From positions 1 through 40,395 of the forward strand of contig CALIJZ010000047.1 of NCBI GenBank assembly GCA_938017795.1: a DNA stretch of 40,395 nucleotides, in the 5' to 3' direction. Both the position numbers and the translations under genes were made by a program. The notes under the pieces were generated by a model that saw only the letters and a list, made by a program, of their open reading frames with translations, searched no databases and was not told the origin of the DNA. The stretch's first letter is position 1. Each line of letters starts with the position of its first letter. Below are positions 33,901-40,395 of this stretch, piece after piece. Source of the stretch: an uncultured Bacteriovoracaceae bacterium. Its GTDB lineage: Bacteria; Bdellovibrionota; Bacteriovoracia; Bacteriovoracales; Bacteriovoracaceae.

Positions 33901-34370
33901 ATACTTCAAACTTACTTGAAACAATGTCAGGTTCATATACTGGAAGCTTTGAACCAATTGAATTAAATAAAAGTGAAACTCTGCAGGGTGTTTCTATTAA
34001 ACTTGAAATGAAAATCGATACTACTTTATCAACAAATGAGCAGAGTGATTTTATCGTTACATTATTTGATAATATGACTTTGAAATTAAGAACTGATTCA
34101 AATGTCTTTCATGAAAGCAAATTTGAAGTTAAAAAATTAGTTGATGTAGATTCTGGGGATACGATAATTGAGTTAAAAACAAATTTTTCAGAGACAAGTA
34201 AATTAAATGAAACTGAAGTTAATATGATCAAGAATTCTGTCAAGGTATTCTTCGAATTGAACTATGCTTCAACTCCTTCGCTTAATGATAGTTTGGATAG
34301 AGAGTTCAGTGTGGATAATAGCAGTATAGGACATTTAGAAATAAATTATCATTTACTTCAAGAGTTGTAG
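30978..34370 (+). CDS. VWA and leucine-rich-repeat surface lipoprotein
   Basis: A 1130-residue predicted lipoprotein (GLSC, Cys15). After a short Asn/Lys/Ser linker comes a von Willebrand A domain (about 100-300). A complete-looking metal site is visible: DNSGSV at D111, GGWTALYD and MTDGEE at D216. An acidic linker follows. From about residue 525 (GDITPEAMEKITKIDVRNKEVSTFEGL) there is an internalin-type cap and a run of 20-24-residue leucine-rich repeats to about 915, ending TCIEQKMI. The C-terminal 200 residues are beta-like. The likely role is adhesion to another cell or matrix. A sigma-54-type promoter precedes it and a strong terminator follows. It is separate from, but probably co-regulated with, the pilus operon. 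Confidence 0.85.
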   Translation: MKRLIIFGLLFGLSCSKTVDLPDSSSNKNENKNPINENYKSITLQHFTQASNQIGFDIMPVSSEGTPIGCDDTSLEFKVEKYFNGQLVEDSSNISIDCKNSEAVEVGLVLDNSGSVRDYRLIVENSVNSLLSKLFSLDSKVSLTEVNTNSRVLSPVTKNMLDFKSGMKKLSNKGGWTALYDGIRMSHDTLIEKIKLDNEVVNACNYKRKAIIVMTDGEENNSCEQKYEEYSLEDFPGDKVDTTLEDLLKLKIDNRTIPIFSLGVGESIDQESLSNISNNSGASYMALNSFSDVSSAFNDISNYLQAPYQVCFNTNNIECGDYKIVVDYSSENGPAGQKVLEYIVACSQDEDTEETTRNTTEEFINEEPIETADGQNELELNYSKEVVYPLFHDDNGRKELITVNLHFESIKNLDLTTVGSSNLERQSSFNISDKTGEIINLEKSFNVTERFDQGFSDKQTLKGIYKIPSSYFSLFIGEGKDEISFTAKDFLKWNTTEKITGNLQIVGNFIIEYIWRYRQREGVIIPDSNLRLAVRNATGIRVGDITPEAMEKITKIDVRNKEVSTFEGLQYAINLNEILLSNTKTRDISFLKVFEKLEYLDASTNTIEDFSVLNEVLTLKHLYLNNTNLSNANDISKLLSLKTLQAKNTDLIDIYPFKALTSLATLSLRNCKINNFSYFKILRALSSLDLYGCKNNPNESFELNSENTYSYLNIGNTDFSKIERLSGYEISNLVISHNELSSLEGITQIRNLKILSANNNNLDHVDYLAALEVVNLKTLNLNSNLINDLTAKNLHNSINTLYVQSNKLSNLDGLVMFPNLYRIYISFNNVESLSILAKMSKIQLISAVSTTSNGVEDLAQLPLLNYLDLTSTDLSTLPSLDFSLFPSLSSLIMRSTNNSNLSFLTKENFSSLDIRYNELTCIEQKMIVDQQYLGKVINYTLVEDCPYVYQSGASTREYDIQDRQDLGIDFFGDFDTSNLLETMSGSYTGSFEPIELNKSETLQGVSIKLEMKIDTTLSTNEQSDFIVTLFDNMTLKLRTDSNVFHESKFEVKKLVDVDSGDTIIELKTNFSETSKLNETEVNMIKNSVKVFFELNYASTPSLNDSLDREFSVDNSSIGHLEINYHLLQEL

Positions 34371-34384
34371 TTAGATTATCCCTG

Positions 34385-34427
34385 TGCCTCTAAGAGTGTC
34401 ATGACTTTTAGGGGCAATCTTGTTTTT
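34385..34427 (+). terminator. intrinsic terminator after the VWA-LRR gene
   Basis: Arms 34385-34397 and 34404-34416 pair over 13 bp (two G-U) around the loop GTCATG, followed by TCTTGTTTTT. Confidence 0.85.
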
Positions 34428-34507
34428 AATCAATAAATATATATATCACTCGATGTGATTAATGGATTTAGGCAATCTAAATAGATTAGTCTAGCGGTAT
34501 TATACTC

Positions 34508-35026
34508 TTATTCAAAACTAAAAAATTCTGATTTTATGAACTTATTTGGATCATAGCCTAATGCCTTAGCTTTTAGATGATATTTTTTTAAAACATTGTT
34601 AGGAACTTCCTTAGTTCTAGACATTATGAATAATTCTTCTTGATCTTGAGTCCCAGTCAGTAGATGTTTGTAGTCTTGGTCAACACTAAGAATTTCAAAA
34701 TAGAATTTAAATCCAAAGAAACCAAGAACCTTTAAAAAGAAATTATGATATTTAATCTCAAATTTAGAATTTTTTTCGTTAAGTATAATTCCGGTCCCAT
34801 CATAATCTTTTATTTTTTTTTCAGATTTTATACATGAGCTTGTCAGCCCAATTTTTTCTGGATTAATGAACCAATATTCAGAAATTAAACCAACACACTT
34901 TTGCGTATTTTTAGAGATAGCAGAATGAACATACCACTTACCTTTGAAGTGATTTAAATCAATCTTGTCTTGAGCGTGAAGGTTGATATTGATTAGTAAA
35001 AATATAGGTAATAATAGTTTTTTCAA
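34508..35026 (-). CDS. lipocalin-family periplasmic protein (Blc-like)
   Basis: A 172-residue protein with a cleavable signal peptide (ends NLHAQ) and no lipobox, so probably periplasmic rather than lipidated. The lipocalin signature GxW is FKGKWYVHS near residue 28-36. A disulfide-compatible pair C43 and C64 is visible, as is the late YxxLLTGTQDQEELFIMSR strand matching the Blc pattern (ExxWILSR). It should bind a small hydrophobic ligand or lysolipid. The start is a TTG, supported by GAGGAG 5 nt upstream. It is divergent from the rhlE-like gene. Confidence 0.82.
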   Translation of the reverse strand: MKKLLLPIFLLININLHAQDKIDLNHFKGKWYVHSAISKNTQKCVGLISEYWFINPEKIGLTSSCIKSEKKIKDYDGTGIILNEKNSKFEIKYHNFFLKVLGFFGFKFYFEILSVDQDYKHLLTGTQDQEELFIMSRTKEVPNNVLKKYHLKAKALGYDPNKFIKSEFFSFE

Positions 35027-35254
35027 AAATGCTCCTCAACGTTTTTTTTATAAATAGCACTGTTTTTTTCGTTTTTACAAGGTTGCAATGTGTATTTTTC
35101 TATGAAAACTAGTCATTTTAGACAATTTTTCTTAAGTGAGTAAGATAGTTAGATTTAATTATGTTTAGGGCCATCTAAATTGATATAAGCATTGTTAAAC
35201 AAGTAAATACAGCATAGAAGTTTAACTATAAAAAATAATACAATAAGGCAGTCA

Positions 35255-36511
35255 ATGATAACATTTGAAACTCTAGATCTTTTACCCTCAATTAAAAAAG
35301 CGATTAAGGACAAGGGCTATGAAACACCGACACCAATTCAGGCCCAATCAATACCTTTTTTATTAAAAGGTCGAGACTTATTAGGAATTGCTCAAACTGG
35401 AACTGGAAAGACTGCAGCTTTTTCTCTGCCCTTGATTACCAAACTTGTTGAATCTAAACAAAGAGTGAGATCAAATCAAGTAAGATCTTTAATTTTAACA
35501 CCTACAAGGGAGCTTGCCTCTCAAATTGAAGCAAACATTAAAAGTTACTCATTAGGTTTAAAGATTTCCACCAGCGTCATCTTTGGAGGAGTAGGGCATA
35601 GAAGCCAAATCCAAAGTTTAAAAAAAGGTATCGATATATTAATTGCAACTCCGGGAAGACTTCTTGATCTTATGTCGGATGGATATATTAAATATGATCA
35701 ACTAGAAGTTTTTATTTTAGATGAAGCAGATAGAATGCTTGATATGGGATTTATTCATGACGTTAGAAAAGTCATAAAAAAACTTCCACCTAAAAGACAA
35801 ACTCTCTTATTCTCAGCAACTATCCCGGATAGTATTCTGGATCTGGCTAATTCATTACTTAATGATCCAATCAAAGTTGAAGTTAGTCCAGAATCTTTGA
35901 CAGTAGATAGAATAGATCAAACGTTACATATTGTTGCTAAAAAAAATAAACAAAATCTCTTAAAGCATATTTTAAAAAATAAAAAAATTGAAGCAGTCTT
36001 AGTTTTTACTAAAACTAAACGTGGAGCTAATAAGGTTGTTGAATTTTTAGAAAAACATAGTATTTCTGCTGCAGCAATTCATGGTAATAAATCTCAAAAT
36101 GCAAGAGAGAGGGCCTTAAATAGTTTCAGATCCGGAAAAATGAAAGTTCTCGTAGCTACCGATATAGCATCAAGAGGTATTGACGTTGATCATGTTAGTC
36201 ATGTTATTAACTTCAATCAACCAATGGAACCAGAAGCTTATGTTCATCGAATAGGGCGAACTGCAAGAGCCGGTAGAGAAGGAGTTGCGATTTCGTTTTG
36301 TGATGAGACTGAAGTGAAACTATTAAAGGCGGTAGAGAGATTTATCAAACTAACTATTCCTGTTGATAGTACTCAACCTTATCATGTCGAACTTGATAAG
36401 CTACCTAAGGTTGAGAAAAAAGCAAAAAGGCCTAGTCAGAATTATAAAAGATCTGTTAGGCGAAATACGGGTAAATCTAAAGGAAGAAAAAAGAAAACAA
36501 GTAGAAAGTAA
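35255..36511 (+). CDS. rhlE: DEAD-box ATP-dependent RNA helicase, RhlE type
   Basis: A 418-residue helicase with all core motifs. Q motif is TPTPIQAQSIP; motif I is AQTGTGKT (46-53); Ia is PTRELASQI; Ib is TPGRLLDL; II is LDEAD; III is SAT; then VFTKTKRGA, ATDIASRGIDVD and HRIGRTARAGR. The C-terminal tail (about 380-418) is short and strongly basic with SKGRKKKTSRK, typical of RhlE. Its role is RNA unwinding in ribosome assembly and mRNA decay, often at low temperature (family knowledge). AAGG lies 6 nt before the ATG. It is a single gene. Confidence 0.93.
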   Translation: MITFETLDLLPSIKKAIKDKGYETPTPIQAQSIPFLLKGRDLLGIAQTGTGKTAAFSLPLITKLVESKQRVRSNQVRSLILTPTRELASQIEANIKSYSLGLKISTSVIFGGVGHRSQIQSLKKGIDILIATPGRLLDLMSDGYIKYDQLEVFILDEADRMLDMGFIHDVRKVIKKLPPKRQTLLFSATIPDSILDLANSLLNDPIKVEVSPESLTVDRIDQTLHIVAKKNKQNLLKHILKNKKIEAVLVFTKTKRGANKVVEFLEKHSISAAAIHGNKSQNARERALNSFRSGKMKVLVATDIASRGIDVDHVSHVINFNQPMEPEAYVHRIGRTARAGREGVAISFCDETEVKLLKAVERFIKLTIPVDSTQPYHVELDKLPKVEKKAKRPSQNYKRSVRRNTGKSKGRKKKTSRK

Positions 36512-36527
36512 AAAAGTATAATCAGAG

Positions 36528-36704
36528 TTAAAGTCCATCCATTATTTTTGAAGTAAGTATTGAGTCTTGTTCTTGGAAATTTATGAAGAAATACACCTTT
36601 GTATATTTGATCAACTTTATTTCGATTTTATATTGACCAGGCCCATTTATCTCGACTAAGTAACCAAATGCATGCTGATAGATTTGGTTTAAGTTTAATA
36701 ATTC
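36528..36704 (-). other. open frame of 58 codons directly after the patatin stop
   Basis: In the same frame as the patatin gene, reading continues past its TAA (36705-36707) for 58 codons to TAA 36530-36528. The protein-like text includes AFGYLVEINGPGQYKIEIKLI. It has no early start codon or ribosome-binding site. It could be chance, a relic, or a stop-codon readthrough extension. Confidence 0.25.
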
Positions 36705-38825
36705 TTAAAATACAAATCCAAACAACAAGGATAGATAAGATAGAGAGATTTCATTTTGATTTGTTTTTAACGTTTTTTGATACATTAATTGAACTTTTAT
36801 AGAATCAAAAAATTGAACTCCTAATACCCCTGCAATAATTGGATGAGAGCAATGAGGGAAGGATTCAGAAAAATTACTCCTAACATTGCATAGACCCATT
36901 TTAAACTTATTTTTTGAACTTATTTGGTAACCAGCTCTAATTTCAATTCTATTTTGGATTGTAGGATTTGATAAGGCCTTTATCTCATGTTGGTATCCAA
37001 GATAAGGAACCAAGCCAACGTGCCATTTACCTGCATTCTCATATGAGTTTATTCCATTGACTATAACTCCAAGACTATAGCGATGATATAATGCTGGTAT
37101 TGACGATTTATTAACTACATTACTGATCCCAAAATCAAATGAATTACTACCAAATAAGGCATATTTTTCGCTAAAGTTAGGGGAATAAAATAGATAGTTT
37201 AGCATTGGGGCCGATAGATTCTTTAGAAGAATACGTTCACCTATTTCTTGACCATTTGCTGCATTTTTTATTGCTATTCGAAGTTTTTCTTTTACTTTGA
37301 TAAGTCCCATTGAAGATTCATCTTTTTCTAGGCCTAAATCCTTAAATTCAAATTTATAAAAGCTTAGTCGTCTCATTAAATAATCTAAGGATGTTTCTTT
37401 TTTTCTTTTAGCATATTTCTTACTCCAATTAGGAAAAAGCTCTGCTAGATTTCCACCTTTTTGAGCAAATGAGCATAACTTATTCTCTAGAGAATAAGAT
37501 GAATTAAGTAATCGACAATTTTCAAATAATCTCTCTAGGGCAACTTTTAATAAAATTTCAAAGTTTGATTGTCCAAAAGTGCAGTGTTTTAGCTCCTTTC
37601 TGTTTAGATCTTGGAGTGCAACATAACAAGATACAAATTGATCAACAGAATTTTTTCTTCGATTGAAATCAAATCTAATGCCAGATTGTTTTAAAAGGTT
37701 TCTTCTTGCATTGGCAACTCCCACAAGGAAATCAAATGCTCTAAAATCCTTTTCAAAAAATCCAAAAAATCCTGAGATTGCATCTGAAGCCAGAGGAAGT
37801 TCCCCTTTTATGAGTTGTAATTTTTTTTCTATTTGAGGATGAGAACCAAGAAAATTTGAAATCTGACTAGATCTAGATGATAGAATGAAATTTTTAATAA
37901 AAGACATTGAATTTGTGAGTACGCTTTTTTCTTTTTTCACAATTTGCTCATCTTCAATTAATGGATAATTTTGAATTTCAGGATCAAAAAATAAGAAATC
38001 TGTATTGTGTACTTTGTTGAGCGACTTACTTACTTTATAAGCAAGATCTAGTGGCCCATTATTAAAGACTCCACCGTCGATAAAATTATCAATACGAACA
38101 TTTTCATGGTTACATGTGGATTTTTTTTGTGGATATATCAAGCAATGTTTTACCGGTTCTGGTTCAAATGCTAATGGGAAGCTTGAAGATGCCATCATGA
38201 TATTTTTAATTATTTCGAAGTTGCCTTGCTTTTTAAAAGGAAGATATGCATGAATTGAGCCATCATTTAAATGATGGTTTTTAATTTCAGGTTCTATTCC
38301 TATCCCTTTCCCAGTTATTACAAAATAAAAAGATTCAATTGTCCTAGGTGAGAGCAGTTTTTTTCCATTTATGAAATTTAGAGGGTTTTTCCTTGTTACA
38401 GATAAGGCAAGATAGGATTTACAGTTTTTCTTAAGTCCTCTTTCCCAATAATTTTTTATATTTGAGAATAATTTATTAAAAGAATCTCTTGAAAGAATAC
38501 TAGATTTTTTTTTGACTTCTTTATAATAAAAGTCATCAATATTTAACTCCGCCCAAGATTTCCAAAAAAGTGAGTCTTTCATTTTTACTTGCTTAGGTGA
38601 ACAAGTTTCCATTATTGAGATAAATGAATTCATTGCTCCAGCAGATGCTCCCGTGAAAATAGTACCATTCTGTAAGTTTTTTTTACTTAGTCTAATGGCT
38701 TCATATAAAAAACCTGCTTCATAGACACCCAGAGAAACTCCCCCTGTAATAGTAATTGCATGAGTCTTTTTTGCAAAACTACTAACTGAAGAAAAGATAA
38801 TAAGCAAAAATAGAATATTTTTCAT
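36705..38825 (-). CDS. patatin-like phospholipase with C-terminal outer-membrane barrel
   Basis: A 706-residue protein with a signal peptide (ends SSFA). The patatin domain (about 21-330) has oxyanion GGVSLGVYEAG, nucleophile S61 in GASAG, and catalytic D250 in DGG, so the catalytic dyad is complete. After a helical middle, the last ~170 residues alternate aromatic and polar residues and end LLFGFVF. This terminal Phe strand is expected of outer-membrane barrels. The plan recalls PlpD-type (type Vd) secreted phospholipases, although I see no clear POTRA domain and the barrel may be smaller. AAGGA precedes the ATG. It may be used against host or prey membranes (inference). Confidence 0.82.
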   Translation of the reverse strand: MKNILFLLIIFSSVSSFAKKTHAITITGGVSLGVYEAGFLYEAIRLSKKNLQNGTIFTGASAGAMNSFISIMETCSPKQVKMKDSLFWKSWAELNIDDFYYKEVKKKSSILSRDSFNKLFSNIKNYWERGLKKNCKSYLALSVTRKNPLNFINGKKLLSPRTIESFYFVITGKGIGIEPEIKNHHLNDGSIHAYLPFKKQGNFEIIKNIMMASSSFPLAFEPEPVKHCLIYPQKKSTCNHENVRIDNFIDGGVFNNGPLDLAYKVSKSLNKVHNTDFLFFDPEIQNYPLIEDEQIVKKEKSVLTNSMSFIKNFILSSRSSQISNFLGSHPQIEKKLQLIKGELPLASDAISGFFGFFEKDFRAFDFLVGVANARRNLLKQSGIRFDFNRRKNSVDQFVSCYVALQDLNRKELKHCTFGQSNFEILLKVALERLFENCRLLNSSYSLENKLCSFAQKGGNLAELFPNWSKKYAKRKKETSLDYLMRRLSFYKFEFKDLGLEKDESSMGLIKVKEKLRIAIKNAANGQEIGERILLKNLSAPMLNYLFYSPNFSEKYALFGSNSFDFGISNVVNKSSIPALYHRYSLGVIVNGINSYENAGKWHVGLVPYLGYQHEIKALSNPTIQNRIEIRAGYQISSKNKFKMGLCNVRSNFSESFPHCSHPIIAGVLGVQFFDSIKVQLMYQKTLKTNQNEISLSYLSLLFGFVF

Positions 38826-38871
38826 ATTCCTTTATAATAGATTTCGTTTTTTATTACAATTCAAGGGTGTC

Positions 38872-40395
38872 TTAAATAGGGAAATATTCTACTTTGGCCT
38901 TTGTTAAACCATGTTTGTTTTTTACTTCATATATAAAGAATTTTTCAGTTTTTGACTCCTCACTGTGCCTGAGTTCTATGTCAATATACCACTTTCCATT
39001 TTTAGCTTGTATACAATCTCCAGTTTGGCGTATTTTAAGTCCCTGGCTTGAAATAACCCTACAATGAGTTATTGGTGAGTTGTTTTCAATAAGATCTTGA
39101 ATATAAAAGTGTTCTACAAAGATATTTTTAGTTTCTTTTTTTATATCTAATAAATTTGGAGCTAATTTTAATTGAATCAGTTCACCTTTAGTATTTATAG
39201 AATTTGCTCTTAAAAATCTATGTTTACTTATATTAGACCAACCATCAATGTCTTTAACTTTTACTTTAAAGTAAATTTCTTCTTCTGGGACGTCACCATT
39301 AACTGCGATGTCAACCTTCCAGTCAGAATTTGTTGCTATGCATTTGCCATCATTTCTAACTTTTAAACCAGATATTTTAACGATTTCACATTCAATAATA
39401 TCATTCTTTTCTTTATCGATTATATCGAAATAATAAAATCCTACAAACGGTTTTTTAAAGAGAGTTGATTCATTTTTAACTTTTGGCTTATGACCACTGT
39501 AACCAACGTCTCTCTTATTCATGATGAAAAATTGTTTCTTTGTTGTTAGGTCTTTGAGAAATATTTTAAATTTTATATTTAATTCATTGTCTTGCTTGAT
39601 TTTCACAAGTAGTTTTTTATAAAGTTCAAAATCATCATTTAGAAAATGATCAAGTATATTCTTTAAAAAAGACTTACCATTATCTGCTATTTCTTGGTTA
39701 AGAAATGTAATGAGTGCACTACTGTAGCGATAAAATGAAAACCCTGACGAATATTTTGAATCAATGATTTCAGATATACTCATTTTACTTTCATCTCTAG
39801 AGATCATTTTTGATAGTTTATTTCTAAACCTTAAACCATCTATATGACTTCCTGTTAAAACCTCTGCAATTCCTTCTTCAAACCAAGGCATGTTAGAGTC
39901 CTTATAAAAACTTGTTTCACCCCAAAATCCATGATTTATATATCTTCCAGTTAGATAATGAACATACTCATGTTTCGTTAGCTCTTCTAGTGTATATCGA
40001 GATTGATTCTTTTTTCTTTGATATGTGTAAAAAGTTGCATCTTTTTCTATATAAATTCCACCATTAGAACTTGGTAGATCATGTAGAAATGGTTGATATT
40101 TTTTATAATCTTCTGGAGAACTGAATATAACCATTTTCAACTTTTCATTTTTATCTTCTTTAAGTGGGTTTTTCACTCCAGTGATAAGATGAAAATTATC
40201 TTTTACTAATTTTACTTCTTTTATCAGTGAATCAATGGTTTCTTTAGATAGGCTAGTAATAACATCAATTTTTTCTTTTTTATAAGAAAATGTGTTTTTT
40301 AAAATTTTTGAATAAATTTTTTCATTTAAATCATCCTTACATATTTGTTTCTCTGTATCTATTTTAAAGCAATTCTCATCTAAGAGTAGGGACTT
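38872..40395 (-). CDS. M9 collagenase-family metalloprotease (5' end outside window)
   Basis: The frame is open from the stop at 38872 to the right edge, giving at least 507 residues. The true start lies beyond 40395, and the GTG at 40176 is internal. Catalytic features are HEYVHYLTGRY (zinc HExxH) and the downstream WFEEGIAEVL glutamate. The preceding NGGIYIEKDATFYTYQR and LEEL segments fit the Vibrio/Clostridium collagenase family M9. Two tandem domains of about 65 residues end the protein, each with C-x-(V/I)-x-x-x-GLK(V/I)R-x-x-G-x-CI and a W(K/Y)(V/I)DI strand. These probably bind matrix. It should be secreted and degrade collagen-like or other proteins. It lies 46 nt upstream of the patatin gene on the same strand, so the two may share a transcript. 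Confidence 0.85.
   Translation of the reverse strand, partial: KSLLLDENCFKIDTEKQICKDDLNEKIYSKILKNTFSYKKEKIDVITSLSKETIDSLIKEVKLVKDNFHLITGVKNPLKEDKNEKLKMVIFSSPEDYKKYQPFLHDLPSSNGGIYIEKDATFYTYQRKKNQSRYTLEELTKHEYVHYLTGRYINHGFWGETSFYKDSNMPWFEEGIAEVLTGSHIDGLRFRNKLSKMISRDESKMSISEIIDSKYSSGFSFYRYSSALITFLNQEIADNGKSFLKNILDHFLNDDFELYKKLLVKIKQDNELNIKFKIFLKDLTTKKQFFIMNKRDVGYSGHKPKVKNESTLFKKPFVGFYYFDIIDKEKNDIIECEIVKISGLKVRNDGKCIATNSDWKVDIAVNGDVPEEEIYFKVKVKDIDGWSNISKHRFLRANSINTKGELIQLKLAPNLLDIKKETKNIFVEHFYIQDLIENNSPITHCRVISSQGLKIRQTGDCIQAKNGKWYIDIELRHSEESKTEKFFIYEVKNKHGLTKAKVEYFPI

Noticed and set aside
40171..40176. GTG at 40176 as start of the collagenase-like gene
   Set aside because: The same frame is open for 73 more codons to the window edge, and the encoded residues fit the family, so the gene is simply cut by the window.
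1..40395. CRISPR arrays, insertion sequences, transposases, integrases or prophage genes
   Set aside because: I saw no evenly spaced short repeats, no transposase or integrase motifs, and no IS-type terminal repeats. The only large repeats are the lipoprotein duplication and internal protein repeats.

Overview
The window is AT-rich (roughly one third G+C by eye), densely coded and rich in Sec-secreted proteins and lipoproteins. There is a partial OmpA-type protein, a patatin joined to a probable outer-membrane barrel, a collagenase-family protease, lipoproteins with von Willebrand A domains, and a type-B succinate dehydrogenase. GTG and TTG starts are common. This points to a Gram-negative, didermic, secretion-heavy bacterium, most plausibly of the Bdellovibrionota (Bacteriovorax/Halobacteriovorax-like). 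That assignment is inference from gene content; no rRNA is present to confirm it. It looks chromosomal, with no insertion sequence, phage module or CRISPR array seen.

Layout: (1) 1-4835 holds an OmpA-family C-terminus, a TauE/SafE permease, an MscS channel, a small lipoprotein, an MltD-like lytic transglycosylase, and an M48 metalloprotease coupled to a DUF423 membrane protein. (2) 4790-11044 is an old head-to-tail duplication. Two lipoprotein genes share a nearly identical upstream region and first 120 residues but have unrelated bodies. Between them lie a relic of the M48 gene start and a relic of the SprT-like gene end, which mark the duplication joint. (3) 11270-16882 has a repeat-rich VWA lipoprotein, then sdhCAB on the minus strand. 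(4) 17184-22756 has a Flp-type pilin, a prepilin peptidase, a papain-like protein, a RoxA-like diheme protein, tRNA-Leu(GAG), a duplicated Cys-rich secreted protein and a His-rich lipoprotein.

(5) 22840-34370 is the most interesting part. An H-NOX (haem nitric-oxide sensor) gene overlaps a hybrid histidine kinase gene. Convergent to it are a sigma-54 enhancer-binding response regulator and, 5 nt behind that, a previously easy-to-miss 56-residue ORF. This ORF carries the HxxxNxxxxIxGxxxL pattern of Spo0B-like phosphotransfer helices. Divergent from the regulator is an archaic (Csu-like) chaperone-usher pilus operon of pilin, chaperone, usher and tip-like protein. It is preceded by a near-consensus sigma-54 promoter and a 17-bp dyad. 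A matching 17-bp dyad and a second sigma-54-type promoter precede the next gene, a VWA plus leucine-rich-repeat lipoprotein. I infer a nitric-oxide-responsive phosphorelay that switches on surface adhesion organelles through sigma-54.

(6) 34508-40395 contains a lipocalin, an RhlE-type RNA helicase, a patatin-barrel protein and a collagenase-family protease that runs off the right edge of the window.
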